Shown here piece by piece: positions 26,007 through 33,963 of a DNA stretch of 64,000 nucleotides. The notes under the pieces were generated by a model. It was not told where the DNA came from and made no database searches. It saw nothing but the letters and a program-made list of their open reading frames with translations. The stretch lies in the NCBI RefSeq assembly GCF_003075415.1, contig NZ_QDAH01000003.1, forward strand, positions 62,001 through 126,000, read 5' to 3'. A program made the translations under genes and the position numbers. Positions within the stretch are counted from its first letter, which is position 1, and every line of letters begins with the position of its first letter. Origin of the DNA: Microvirga sp. KLBC 81 (GTDB taxonomy: Bacteria; Pseudomonadota; Alphaproteobacteria; Rhizobiales; Beijerinckiaceae).

Positions 26007-27026
26007 TCAGCAGTCACCGACTTGCTTATATACTAGTGGCACCGGAAAGCGCTCATTCAGTCGTCGCAGATACTCACGACCGTCGTTATCAAGAGGTGGC
26101 TCTCCGACGACAATTAGGCGAGACGCTTTCTGCGCTCCGGGCCAAAATGCATACTCGAGCAACTGCCCTATCGCTTCACGGATGCATGCGCGGGGAGACC
26201 CCGCTGTTTTGATTTCGTAGAAAGAGTATCCATCAGCACTGCGCAGAACTACATCGATTCTGGCGCCGTTCCCACTGACTAGCTCAGTGCCAACGCTATC
26301 TGCTCCATGCTTCGTAACTAGGTGCTCGTAAAGGGCAGTCTGCAACTCATTGTGGCGTAAGCTTACATCGAGCTGTCGCTGCACTTGGGTCGCAGCCGTC
26401 GTAGATGCCTTCGGAGAACAGCCAGCTTTGAATTTGAATACAGTACCTGTAGGCTCGATGGTCGGTTGCGCTCCCTGCCCACCCTCTACGTACTCATAAA
26501 GCGGCAGTAGTCGGTCGAAAGTCCGCAAAACACTATCATAGTCCAGCGAATCAGCCTCCTCACGACGGCCAAGGAATATGAAAATACCGGGTTGGACCAG
26601 CTCCGGTAGTATTATCGTTGGCGGGTAATCTGAGCTTCGATGGCTCCGCAGGTAGTGCCACATGCGCATGTCATCGTAGAGGTCGGGATATAATCGGAGG
26701 AATTCATTAAACCGAGCCGCCTTCGGGACGAGTAGGTCAATAGATGGCAGGCTTCGGCTCGGCTCGAAAGAGAATGCGACGCCATACCTGATCGTAGCCT
26801 GCCCGTGAACACCCTCTATTCCAATGTTGAATTGAAGCTCTGAGCGTCCTCCGACGTGGAAAGCCCACTCGTCAAAGATCGTTTGGTGACTAAAGATCGT
26901 ATTACCGGGTCGCCTCTTTAGACTCTTTAATCTTGTCCGGAGCTCCTGAAGCTTTCCGATGCGAAAGCTTGGAGCTCTTCGGTTGAGTTCGAGGGCGGCA
27001 ATTTCTACTTTGCTTGGTGAGGGCAT
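26007..27026 (-). CDS. Putative PD-(D/E)XK restriction-like protein
   Basis: A 339-residue protein. The last 130 residues have the layout of a restriction-endonuclease-like core: LQTALYEHLVTKHGADSVGT, then ARIDVVLRSADGYSFYEIKT where the Asp of RIDVV and E-I-K form the PD-(D/E)XK signature, then AIGQLLEYAFW. This core appears often in genes of defence islands. The first 200 residues include IFDEWAFHVGGRSELQFN and YEYVEGGQ and may be a recognition part. Transcribed toward the HNH pair; the short gap between them makes a three-gene unit possible. Confidence 0.65.
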   Translation of the reverse strand: MPSPSKVEIAALELNRRAPSFRIGKLQELRTRLKSLKRRPGNTIFSHQTIFDEWAFHVGGRSELQFNIGIEGVHGQATIRYGVAFSFEPSRSLPSIDLLVPKAARFNEFLRLYPDLYDDMRMWHYLRSHRSSDYPPTIILPELVQPGIFIFLGRREEADSLDYDSVLRTFDRLLPLYEYVEGGQGAQPTIEPTGTVFKFKAGCSPKASTTAATQVQRQLDVSLRHNELQTALYEHLVTKHGADSVGTELVSGNGARIDVVLRSADGYSFYEIKTAGSPRACIREAIGQLLEYAFWPGAQKASRLIVVGEPPLDNDGREYLRRLNERFPVPLVYKQVGDC

Positions 27027-27128
27027 CGGCTTTGAGATGTGCGATAGACGGGGCGTTCAGTTTCCAACAATACGGGATAGGGGAATCATACATACTGTAG
27101 TTTTTATAGTCTCTACCTCATTGCAGCC

Positions 27129-27420
27129 TTAAGCCAATCCTCGCGCCCGCTTCTCATCGAGCTGCTTCGCCAAGTCTGCCCATCTGTGCATTTGCGCATC
27201 GGAGACAACTGGCGCACGGCACATGTCCTCCCAGGACAACGGAGCTCCTCCTTCAACTTTTATTGGGTAATCTGCTGACCGAAGTACGACGATCTCATCC
27301 TCACCCCTGAATGGTACCCGGCCGTAGACCGCGCCTCCGGGCACCCTGAGGCCCGTCTCCAGCTCAGGTGCCAGGACAGGGCGCGCATCGGCCAGGAGGG
27401 CTGGACAACATAGGCTTAGT
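27129..27420 (-). pseudogene. C-terminal fragment of unknown, probably phage-related protein
   Basis: A coding-like frame ending GAPLSWEDMCRAPVVSDAQ and LAKQLDEKRARGLA. It is cut at its 5' side where the IS630 fragment begins near 27421. No family recognised; its place beside terminase pieces suggests phage origin. Confidence 0.35.
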
Positions 27421-27439
27421 ATGAGCGTGGGGGCGCCCG

Positions 27440-27727
27440 CGTGGCGTGGTCGATCAGCGCTTCGAAAGCTTGTATCTGTTCGCCGCCTGCCGGCCCGGCA
27501 CGGACGAGACCTTCGCGCTGGCTCTGCCGCCGGCGTCACCCGCGCTGAATCCAGTGGAGCGGGTCTGGCTGTACCTGCGCGAACGCTACCGCTCGCATCG
27601 GATGCTGGATGGCTACGAGGCAGTGCTGGAGCCGGTCTGTCGGCACTGGAACAGACTTCTCGACGAGACGGGTCGTCTCACAAGCCTAACTGCCTACCCG
27701 TATCTCACTGCGTCAGGAATTCTCTGA
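27440..27727 (+). pseudogene. IS630-family transposase C-terminal fragment with internal deletion
   Basis: It reads RFESLYLFAACRPGTDETFA, then directly LPPASPALNPVERVWLYLRE and RHWNRLLDETGRLTSLTAYP. The normal IS630 sequence between ETFALAL and LPxxSPxLNPxE, with part of the catalytic region, is missing, so the copy is dead. The retained LNPVERVW holds the final catalytic Glu. It lies between the phage fragment and the terminase fragment. Confidence 0.85.
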
Positions 27728-27752
27728 ACAGGTATAAAGTGGCTATCTGCTG

Positions 27753-28079
27753 TTAGACATTCAGTTCTAACCAGTCGGCTGCGTAATCTCGCCCCATAAG
27801 GCCGGCAAACTTGCTCGTCTTCTGTAGCGCGCGAGCTTCGACTCGCGTGCGGGATGTAGGGGATAGACCAAATTCAGCCAGGTACTTATGCATGAGTTCC
27901 AGCTGCTTATTGGCAACGGCCAGCCACGGGCTCTGCTGGATGTAGCCGGATGGCAACTTGATCAGCAGCGGTGTTTCTTTCAGCTTGCGCTCGGCTTCGA
28001 CCCAGCGGCCATAAGCCTGGCAGTAAGCCGCAAGGGCAGCCCGGTCCATTTCCGTCAGGAGGCCGAGCCGGTGCAGGTC
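27753..28079 (-). pseudogene. P27-type phage terminase small subunit, 5'-truncated copy
   Basis: The frame from about 28079 reads LHRLGLLTEMDRAALAAYCQ and KYLAEFGLSPTSRTRVEARA, matching the second half of the intact terminase small subunit at 31436-31930. By eye the two DNA copies agree at roughly 85-90 percent, so they are diverged relatives rather than a fresh duplication. The first 50-60 codons are missing and unrelated DNA starts at about 28080. Confidence 0.85.
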
Positions 28080-28380
28080 TGTGGGTAACTGTCGTTTTCA
28101 CGCGTCATGTTATTAAGTATTTCTCTCCTGTGCGGGATTCTCCGCTCACTCAGAGGTTGAGTTTAGTTTCTGATTACCGGCAGCCATTGAGCCCTCAAGC
28201 AGTGTCTGCTGAAGCATCGTCAGTCACTCGGCAACCATTATTACGTCCGCTTTGAGTAAGGGTCCTGGTCCGCCGAACGATATCGTTGACAATAATGTCA
28301 ACATCAATAGCATCCTAAATGTAGACAATATGGTTGCCACTCTCGAGCTATCGCGGCGACCAATGAGTAGGAGCGCGACC
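28080..28380. other. Breakpoint and regulatory region of the cargo genes
   Basis: The terminase fragment ends at about 28079. The region to the GntR start holds no gene. It contains the palindrome at 28285 and a further tgtagacaa half-site near 28320, so it probably carries promoter and operator. Confidence 0.45.
28285..28302. promoter_or_regulatory. Perfect palindrome, candidate GntR operator
   Basis: gttgacaataatgtcaac: two 7-base arms with a 4-base spacer. A related half-site, tgtagacaa, follows about 15 bases later. FCD-type GntR regulators commonly bind short palindromes of the form TTGT..ACAA ahead of their own gene, and this site lies about 80 bases before the regulator start, consistent with autoregulation (inference). 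Confidence 0.5.
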
Positions 28381-29043
28381 GTGGCAGCCGCGAGACAGAG
28401 CAAGAAGGAGAGCGTGAACCTCGAGGAGATTCTGCGGCAAAGGATCAGTGAAGGCGAAATCTCGCCTGGGACCAAGCTGCGTGAGACTGCTCTCGCGGGA
28501 GAGTTCGGCGTGAACAGAGCTCGGGTCAGGCAGGCGCTCGGCGCCCTTGAACAGCGCGGCCTGATCGAGCGAACACCCAACCAAGGTGCCGTTGTTTCCT
28601 CCCTCGATGCCGCAAAACTCTTCCAAATCTACGACATCTTCGAACTGCTAGAGGGGCTGTGCGCACGCCTCGCGACGCAAAATGCGGAGCCCGAAAGTTG
28701 GGACGATCTCGTCGAACTATTCGATAAGCCTCTCGGTGAGGCAGTGGCGAGCGGCAATTACGAGACTCTGTTTAACGGAATCGAGACCTACCGCTGTCGG
28801 GTGATTGAGGTAGCCAATAACCCAATGCTGGCCGACTTTCTCGCTGGTATCTACGACAAGACGCAAGTCATTATTCGTCGAACATTGATACTGCCCGGAA
28901 GAGCAGAGCAGAGCTTGCGCGAGCATCGCGCCATTATCTCCGCAATGCGAGCTGGCGACCCGTATGAAGCCGAAAGGCTTAAGCGCGAGAACATGAGGAC
29001 AGCACGCATGTTTCTGGAAAAATACCAGAAGTTTGTCCTTTGA
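28381..29043 (+). CDS. GntR-family transcriptional regulator (FCD subfamily)
   Basis: A 220-residue regulator. Residues 20-80 form the winged helix-turn-helix (GEISPGTKLRETALAGEFGV, RARVRQALGALEQRGLIERT). The rest is an FCD-type all-helical ligand domain (IFELLEGLCARLA ... LREHRAIISAMRAGDPYEAE), whose members often sense small organic acids. Start: GTG at 28381 with AGGAG seven bases upstream; the frame stays open further 5' but would run through the operator palindrome. It heads a three-gene set with a PEP mutase-family enzyme and a TRAP binding protein, which it presumably controls. Confidence 0.88.
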   Translation: MAAARQSKKESVNLEEILRQRISEGEISPGTKLRETALAGEFGVNRARVRQALGALEQRGLIERTPNQGAVVSSLDAAKLFQIYDIFELLEGLCARLATQNAEPESWDDLVELFDKPLGEAVASGNYETLFNGIETYRCRVIEVANNPMLADFLAGIYDKTQVIIRRTLILPGRAEQSLREHRAIISAMRAGDPYEAERLKRENMRTARMFLEKYQKFVL

Positions 29044-29095
29044 GCTGGCCACTCCGGCTGCACCGAATGAGTACTCTCACACCTAAAGGATCCAT

Positions 29096-29956
29096 ATGAC
29101 CCTTTCACGCCGCCCGCCGCTGCTCGAACTGCTCAACCAGCAGGGGACTCTATTCATTCCCGGTTGCTACGACGCATTAAGTGCAAGACTCGTCGAACTT
29201 GCCGGGTTCAAGCTCGCCTATGTTGGAAGTTATGCGACCGCCGCTTCCGGCTTTGCTTTGCCTGACGTTGGCGCACTGACGCTCGATGATTTGGCGCGAC
29301 ACGCGAAGACGGTTACCGATGCCGTTAATGTTCCCGTGGTCGCTGATGCGGAGGGTGGTTTTTTCGCCCCAGCCAACATTTGGCGCACCATCCATGCGTT
29401 TGAGGATGCTGGCGTCTCGGCCATTCACATCGAGGACCATGCCGGTGGGAAGCACACCAACCTCCCTCAGGAACTCATTCCACTCGAAGATATGCTTCAG
29501 CGGCTCAGAGCCGCTTTGGAAGCACGCCGCGATCCAAACTTCCAGATCATCGCCCGCACCGATGCGATCTGGGCGAAAGGCGATGTCGGCGAAGCGATCC
29601 GGCGGCTTCGTGCCTTCTCCGAACTCGGCATTGAACTCGTGTTTCCGACGGGTGCAACCCCAGAAATGTTGCGTGCTGTTCGCACCGAGGTCCCTGACAG
29701 CCGGATCGTTGTCATTGATTTGCCGGAGGTCCAACAGGTTGGCGAATGGAATGGTCTTGCCGATCTCGTGATCAACTACGGTTTCTGTCTCTACGCGGCT
29801 TCCAAAGGTGTCAGGGACGCCCTTGCAGAGCTCGGAAAACATCAGTCCGTTCCCAAGCTCACCAACCTTCTCGAAGATCCGGTCCAATTTGAGCAAAGGC
29901 TGGGCTACGACACCTTCACGGCCCGCAGCATTCAGTATCAGGCACACTCCAAGTAG
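29096..29956 (+). CDS. Isocitrate lyase/PEP mutase-superfamily enzyme
   Basis: A 286-residue TIM-barrel enzyme. Superfamily marks: FIPGCYDALSARL at the N-terminus, VVADAEGGFF (metal-binding Asp/Glu region), then IHIEDHAGGKHTN at the active-site loop. Isocitrate and methylisocitrate lyases carry KKCGH or KRCGH in that loop; here the Cys is absent and the lysine sits as in phosphonopyruvate/PEP mutase relatives. Likely chemistry is C-C or C-P cleavage or hydrolysis of a 2-oxo acid, exact substrate unknown. AAAGGA lies before the ATG. It stands 52 bases after the GntR gene and 90 before the TRAP receptor, so the product may feed on an imported oxo acid. Confidence 0.88.
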   Translation: MTLSRRPPLLELLNQQGTLFIPGCYDALSARLVELAGFKLAYVGSYATAASGFALPDVGALTLDDLARHAKTVTDAVNVPVVADAEGGFFAPANIWRTIHAFEDAGVSAIHIEDHAGGKHTNLPQELIPLEDMLQRLRAALEARRDPNFQIIARTDAIWAKGDVGEAIRRLRAFSELGIELVFPTGATPEMLRAVRTEVPDSRIVVIDLPEVQQVGEWNGLADLVINYGFCLYAASKGVRDALAELGKHQSVPKLTNLLEDPVQFEQRLGYDTFTARSIQYQAHSK

Positions 29957-30046
29957 GCATGAGGCTCTGGAATAAGTGCTGCACCCTCGGTGCCGGAAGG
30001 CCTTAGCCGCACCGAGAATACTAACGAGGCACAAAAGGAGGAAACA

Positions 30047-31135
30047 ATGAAAAGACGAGATTTCTTGACATCGGCGGGTGTAGGAGCTGCTGCTAGCGCA
30101 ATAGCGATGCCAGCGATTGCCCAAGCTGCCCCGGAGATTCGGTGGCGGCTGCAGTCAGCCTTTCCTAAGACACTGGATACCGTCTATGCCGCCGGTGAAG
30201 CATTCTCGAAATATGTTGCTGAAGCCACGGACGGCAAATTCCAGATCCAAGTGTTTGCTGCGGGTGAAATCGTTGGATCCTTTCAGACGCTGGACGCGGT
30301 AACGAACGGGACGGTTGAAATGTCCCATACCGTGTCGTCCTATTTTGTCGGCAAGGATCCCACTTTTGCGCTTGGCGCTATTATCCCGTTTGGGATGAAC
30401 ACCCGGCAAATGAACGCATGGCTCTACGAGGGCGGCGGCAACGACCTGCTGAACGAATTCTACAGCAAATACAATGTTTTTGCCCTCCCGGCGAGTAGCA
30501 CTGGCACGCAGATGGGCGGTTGGTTCCGAAAGGAAGTCAAAACAGTCGCGGATCTCCAGGGTCTGAAGATGCGGATCGCCGGACTGGCGGGCGATGTGAT
30601 GGCAAAGCTCGGTGTCGTGCCGCAGCAGATCCCGGCCGGTGAGATCTATCCTGCGCTCGAGCGCGGCACGATCGATGCGGCAGAGTGGGTTGGGCCCTAC
30701 GATGACGAGAAGCTCGGCCTCCAGAAGGTGGCGCCGTACTACTATTATCCTGGTTGGTGGGAAGGCGGTACAACACACCACTATTTCATCAATAAAGCAA
30801 AATGGGACGAGCTTCCGAAGGCTTACAAGACGATCATCCAATCAGCGGCTGAATCCACGAACCTAAAAACGCAAGCGAAATACGACGCCAAAAACCCTGG
30901 TGCATTGCGGCGGCTGGTGGGAATCGGTGCGCAGTTGCGGCCGTATAGCCCAGAGATCATGGATGCGGCGTTTAAGGCTTCCAATGAGCTCTACGACAGC
31001 ATCTCGGCAAACAATGCCGAATTCAAGAAGGTCTATGACTCCTACCGCGCGTTCCGAAATGAGGAGTACTTGTGGTTCCAGGTAGCAGAATATGCGTTCG
31101 ATAGCTTCATGATCCGCGCCCGAAGCAAAACCTAA
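30047..31135 (+). CDS. TRAP transporter periplasmic binding protein (DctP, TakP-like)
   Basis: A 362-residue substrate receptor with a twin-arginine type signal (MKRRDFLTSAGVGAAAS ... AIAQA). Family marks: FPKTLDTVYAAGEAFSKYV, MRIAGLAGDVMAKLG, ERGTIDAAEWVGPYDDEKLG and KVAPYYYYPGWWEGG. The WVGPYDDEKLG...YYYPGWWEGG stretch is typical of the TakP group, which binds 2-oxo acids such as pyruvate. Strong AAGGAGG before the ATG. No DctQ or DctM membrane subunits follow, so it must use components coded elsewhere. It is a clear paralogue of the protein at 56416, same length but with lower GC3, which suggests arrival by transfer rather than recent duplication. Confidence 0.92.
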   Translation: MKRRDFLTSAGVGAAASAIAMPAIAQAAPEIRWRLQSAFPKTLDTVYAAGEAFSKYVAEATDGKFQIQVFAAGEIVGSFQTLDAVTNGTVEMSHTVSSYFVGKDPTFALGAIIPFGMNTRQMNAWLYEGGGNDLLNEFYSKYNVFALPASSTGTQMGGWFRKEVKTVADLQGLKMRIAGLAGDVMAKLGVVPQQIPAGEIYPALERGTIDAAEWVGPYDDEKLGLQKVAPYYYYPGWWEGGTTHHYFINKAKWDELPKAYKTIIQSAAESTNLKTQAKYDAKNPGALRRLVGIGAQLRPYSPEIMDAAFKASNELYDSISANNAEFKKVYDSYRAFRNEEYLWFQVAEYAFDSFMIRARSKT

Positions 31136-31435
31136 GTCTTGTCAAACTCTGATCGGCGGACAGGGCTCAAGCGTAAAAGTAGAGGGTACCAATCGCTCGT
31201 CCCGGGCCGCAGGTGACTGGGCCATCGTCGTTCGCAGGGCAGGGAACGCACGAGCGTCCGGGCGCATTACGGAACCCGCTCGTTACAGACTTCATGCCGG
31301 CGCAATCGTAACCGAACCTCGGATTCTGCGATTGCGCCGAGCGGTCTCTCCAACGGTGCAGGTATCCTTGACTAGGCCTGTGCAGTCGACCTGGTACGAG
31401 CGCTACCGTGGATCGTGTCCGTACCAGATAGATCA
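31136..31435. other. Right breakpoint of the cargo; broken minus-strand fragment
   Basis: On the minus strand, 31167 to about 31340 reads NPRFGYDCAGMKSVTSGF and APGRSCVPCPANDDGPVTCG and ends in a stop. It looks like the Cys-rich C-terminus of a secreted protein, without a start. No other gene is visible. Confidence 0.3.
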
Positions 31436-31930
31436 CTATCTTTCGTTTCGCATTTCCATCCACTCCGACTCGCTGTCTCGCCCTAGCAGGCCCGCAAACT
31501 TGCTCGTCTTTTGTGGCATGCGAACTTCGACTCGTGTGCGGGATGCCGGTGACAGGCCAAACTCCGCCAGGTACTTGTGCATCAGCTCTAGCTGCTTATT
31601 AGCAATAGCCAGCCACGGGCTCTGCTGAATGTAGCCGGACGGCAGCTTGATCAAGAGTGGTGTTTCTTTCAGTTTGCGCTCGGCTTCCACCCACCGGCCA
31701 TAGGCCTGGCAGTAAGCCGCAAGGACAGCCCGGTCCATCTCCGTGAGAATGCCAAGCCGGTGCAGGTCGGACGCTAACCGCTTCCACTCCGCTTTCGCAG
31801 TGGGGTTGAGGTGAGACGGACAGGTGGGAGCCTTTGTTGGGACCTGTGGCTCGTGCGGATTGAGGGGCCGCTTGCCAGGATTTCCCTCGATCAGCTTGAG
31901 ACGGGTAGGTTTTGGTTTGCGCCCGCGCAT
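31436..31930 (-). CDS. P27-family phage terminase small subunit
   Basis: A 164-residue protein beginning MRGRKPKPTRLKLIEGNPGK, the standard opening of P27-type small terminases, followed by PSHLNPTAKAEWKRLASDLH, LTEMDRAVLAAYCQAYGRW and a C-terminal helical part. This subunit recognises phage DNA for packaging and normally pairs with a large ATPase/nuclease subunit, which is absent. It lies 10 bases after the DUF7220 gene at the end of the minus-strand operon. A truncated relative is at 27753. Confidence 0.92.
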   Translation of the reverse strand: MRGRKPKPTRLKLIEGNPGKRPLNPHEPQVPTKAPTCPSHLNPTAKAEWKRLASDLHRLGILTEMDRAVLAAYCQAYGRWVEAERKLKETPLLIKLPSGYIQQSPWLAIANKQLELMHKYLAEFGLSPASRTRVEVRMPQKTSKFAGLLGRDSESEWMEMRNER

Positions 31931-31940
31931 TATTGCTATC

Positions 31941-32165
31941 CTAGATCTGGCCTAGCCACTCGAAGGCTCGCCGCAGTAGGTAAGAGCGAACAAACGAGGC
32001 AAGTGTGAACACCGTCGAAATCATGGAATCGGTGGCAAACGTGGTTACGATGCCAAACATTGGATAGATCACGGCCTGGATCACGAGAGCCACGAAAAAG
32101 CCGGTCGAAACATTGAGGCTTGCTTCCAGAAACGAGATGCTGGGTGGCTGGGTGGGACGCATCAT
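31941..32165 (-). CDS. DUF7220 small phage membrane protein
   Basis: A 74-residue protein with two hydrophobic spans (VSTGFFVALVIQAVIYPMFG and ISTVFTLASFVRSYLLRR). This matches the DUF7220 pattern of small phage-island membrane proteins (SFLEA.LN...GF ... FT.AS..R.YL.RR.F). It overlaps the methyltransferase stop by one base and precedes the terminase gene by 10, so the three genes are one operon. Role unknown. Confidence 0.75.
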   Translation of the reverse strand: MMRPTQPPSISFLEASLNVSTGFFVALVIQAVIYPMFGIVTTFATDSMISTVFTLASFVRSYLLRRAFEWLGQI

Positions 32166-33571
32166 CAGATCACCTCTTCTGTGTCAGCTGCAACGACTGG
32201 TGAGGCGAGGAGCTGGCTGTAGCTCAATCCATCCTTGCGCAGAGCCTCCTGGCCGGTTGCCTCCTGCCAACGTTGGATGATCACATCGCAATAGCGGGGA
32301 TCCAGTTCCATGAGCACAGCTCGTCGGCCCGTTGCCTCAGCAGCCATCAGGGTGGCGCCCGAGCCGCCAAACGGGTCCAGCACGGTATCTTTTGTTTTGG
32401 ACGAGTTGCGGATCGCCCGCTCCACCAATCCGACCGGTTTCATGGTTGGGTGAAGGTCATTGCGAGTGGGCCGGTCATGCTGCCAGACGTCGCTCTGGTC
32501 GCGATCCCCGCACCAGTAGTGGTCGGTGCCCGCAGGCCAGCCATAGAGGATCGGCTCATACTGGCGCTGGTAATCCGAGCGTCCCAACGTGAAGGCATTC
32601 TTCGCCCAGACAATGAAAGTTGACCAGTGCCCGCCGGCTCGTTCGAAGGCAGCCTTGAGGGTGCCGATCTCGGACGAGGACATGCAGATATAGACAGCCC
32701 CTTTACACACCGTAAGCATGGCCCGGCAGGCGGCCTCGAGGAAGCCGGCAAACTCTGCTCCGAGGGCATCGTTCTGGATGCGCAGCCGCTGAGCGGTCTT
32801 GCCCTCGTAAGCCACATTGTAGGGTGGGTCCGTGAAGACCATGTCAGCCAAGCCGCCGGCGAGAGCACGCTGGAGATCCTCAAGGCGCGTGGCGTCGCCA
32901 CACAACAGCCGGTGCTCACCAAGCCGCCACAGATCACCAGGGCGAGTGACAGGCTCGTCGGGTGGGGTAGGGGCCTCGTCAGGGAAGCTAGGACCTTCAC
33001 CCTGGCCGGTCAGCAGCTTCTCGACCTCCATAGCCTCAAACCCGGCCAGCTCCAGGTCCACGCCCAACGCCTGCAGGTCCGCGATCTCAGCGGCCAGCAG
33101 AGCCTCATCCCAACCCGCATTGAGGGCTAGTTTATTGTCTGCCAGGATGTACGCTCGTCTCTCCGTGTCTGAGAGGCCGGCGAGCTCGATGACCGGTACT
33201 GTCTCGAGCTTCAGCTTGCGAGCTGCGAGGACCCGCCCATGGCCCGCAATGATGCCATTGTCACCGTCGATCAGGACTGGATTGGTCCAGCCAAACTCCC
33301 GGATAGAGGCTGCGATCTGTGCGACCTGTGCCTCCGAGTGAGTGCGAGCATTGCGGGCGTAAGGGATCAGATCGCTAAGCGCACGATGCTGAATGGCGAG
33401 GTCCAGGCCAGCAGCTGCACGGCTCGTGTCGGACTTGCGACCATCTCCGGAGTTAGTCGACTGTTGCGACGTCTGCAGCGGAGGGATATCGCTGCCATTG
33501 TCTTGTGTTTCCGGGAAACTTGAGCTGTCCATTGTGCTGGATACCCCCTCGGTAATTTCGCGGAATTTCAC
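32165..33571 (-). CDS. ParB-domain DNA methyltransferase (phage type, beta class)
   Basis: A 468-residue fusion. Residues about 60-160 are a ParB/sulfiredoxin-like domain (LIPYARNARTHSEAQVAQIA, GIIAGHGRVLAA). Residues 210-450 are a DNA amino-methyltransferase with motif IV TDPPYN first and the AdoMet motif LDPFGGSGATLMAA last, the beta-class order. It would methylate adenine-N6 or cytosine-N4; no restriction partner is adjacent, as usual in prophages, where such enzymes protect DNA. Start is uncertain: a GTG at 33571 or the ATG at 33532, which has GAGGGGG 11 bases upstream. It leads the DUF7220-terminase operon. Confidence 0.9.
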   Translation of the reverse strand: MKFREITEGVSSTMDSSSFPETQDNGSDIPPLQTSQQSTNSGDGRKSDTSRAAAGLDLAIQHRALSDLIPYARNARTHSEAQVAQIAASIREFGWTNPVLIDGDNGIIAGHGRVLAARKLKLETVPVIELAGLSDTERRAYILADNKLALNAGWDEALLAAEIADLQALGVDLELAGFEAMEVEKLLTGQGEGPSFPDEAPTPPDEPVTRPGDLWRLGEHRLLCGDATRLEDLQRALAGGLADMVFTDPPYNVAYEGKTAQRLRIQNDALGAEFAGFLEAACRAMLTVCKGAVYICMSSSEIGTLKAAFERAGGHWSTFIVWAKNAFTLGRSDYQRQYEPILYGWPAGTDHYWCGDRDQSDVWQHDRPTRNDLHPTMKPVGLVERAIRNSSKTKDTVLDPFGGSGATLMAAEATGRRAVLMELDPRYCDVIIQRWQEATGQEALRKDGLSYSQLLASPVVAADTEEVI

Positions 33572-33963
33572 GCGAAAGGACCCGCGCCGGTCCTAATTTG
33601 AAGGTTGTCAACTTTTGACCCGCCCCCTCCCTCCATCGATGTAGCGTAGGAGGAGAAGTGTCATTGCTAACGAGTGTGACAGATCTCATCAGATCAACAA
33701 TGACACTTGTTTTCGCTCTGTTACGAATGCTTGCGATCAGTACGAGTTGGCTAGATAGGGGGAGCTTGAAAAACTGCGGTATGCCACCAAACAGCGGCAT
33801 GATCCTTACTCAGCAGCCACGGATCACGGACCACACGGAGCACTTTCTGTAGAGGTTCCATAATGGCTGTGGAGCGTGCTGTGTGGCTAGTGCAACCAGA
33901 AGCCTTTTATACACCTCGTTAGAGAATGATCCGTAGTGATCCGTGCTCCGTTGCCAAGGGTAT
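33572..33963. other. Regulatory gap between VapE and methyltransferase genes
   Basis: It holds the 11-base inverted repeat at 33656. On the plus strand a GTG at 33658 with a GGAGGAG just upstream opens a 64-codon frame (SLLTSVTDLIRSTMTLVFAL...), possibly a leader or tiny membrane peptide; support is weak. The minus-strand promoter of the methyltransferase operon should lie here. Confidence 0.4.
33656..33708. promoter_or_regulatory. Perfect 11-base inverted repeat, candidate phage operator
   Basis: aagtgtcattg (33656-33666) and caatgacactt (33698-33708) are exact reverse complements with a 31-base spacer. It lies about 85 bases before the methyltransferase operon. It could be a repressor site or an RNA hairpin; a similar gtgtgaca occurs between the arms. 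Confidence 0.45.

Noticed and set aside
28252-28380. N-terminal extension of the GntR regulator
   Set aside because: It would place the operator palindrome inside the coding frame. The GTG at 28381 has a well-placed AGGAG and gives the usual length for the family.
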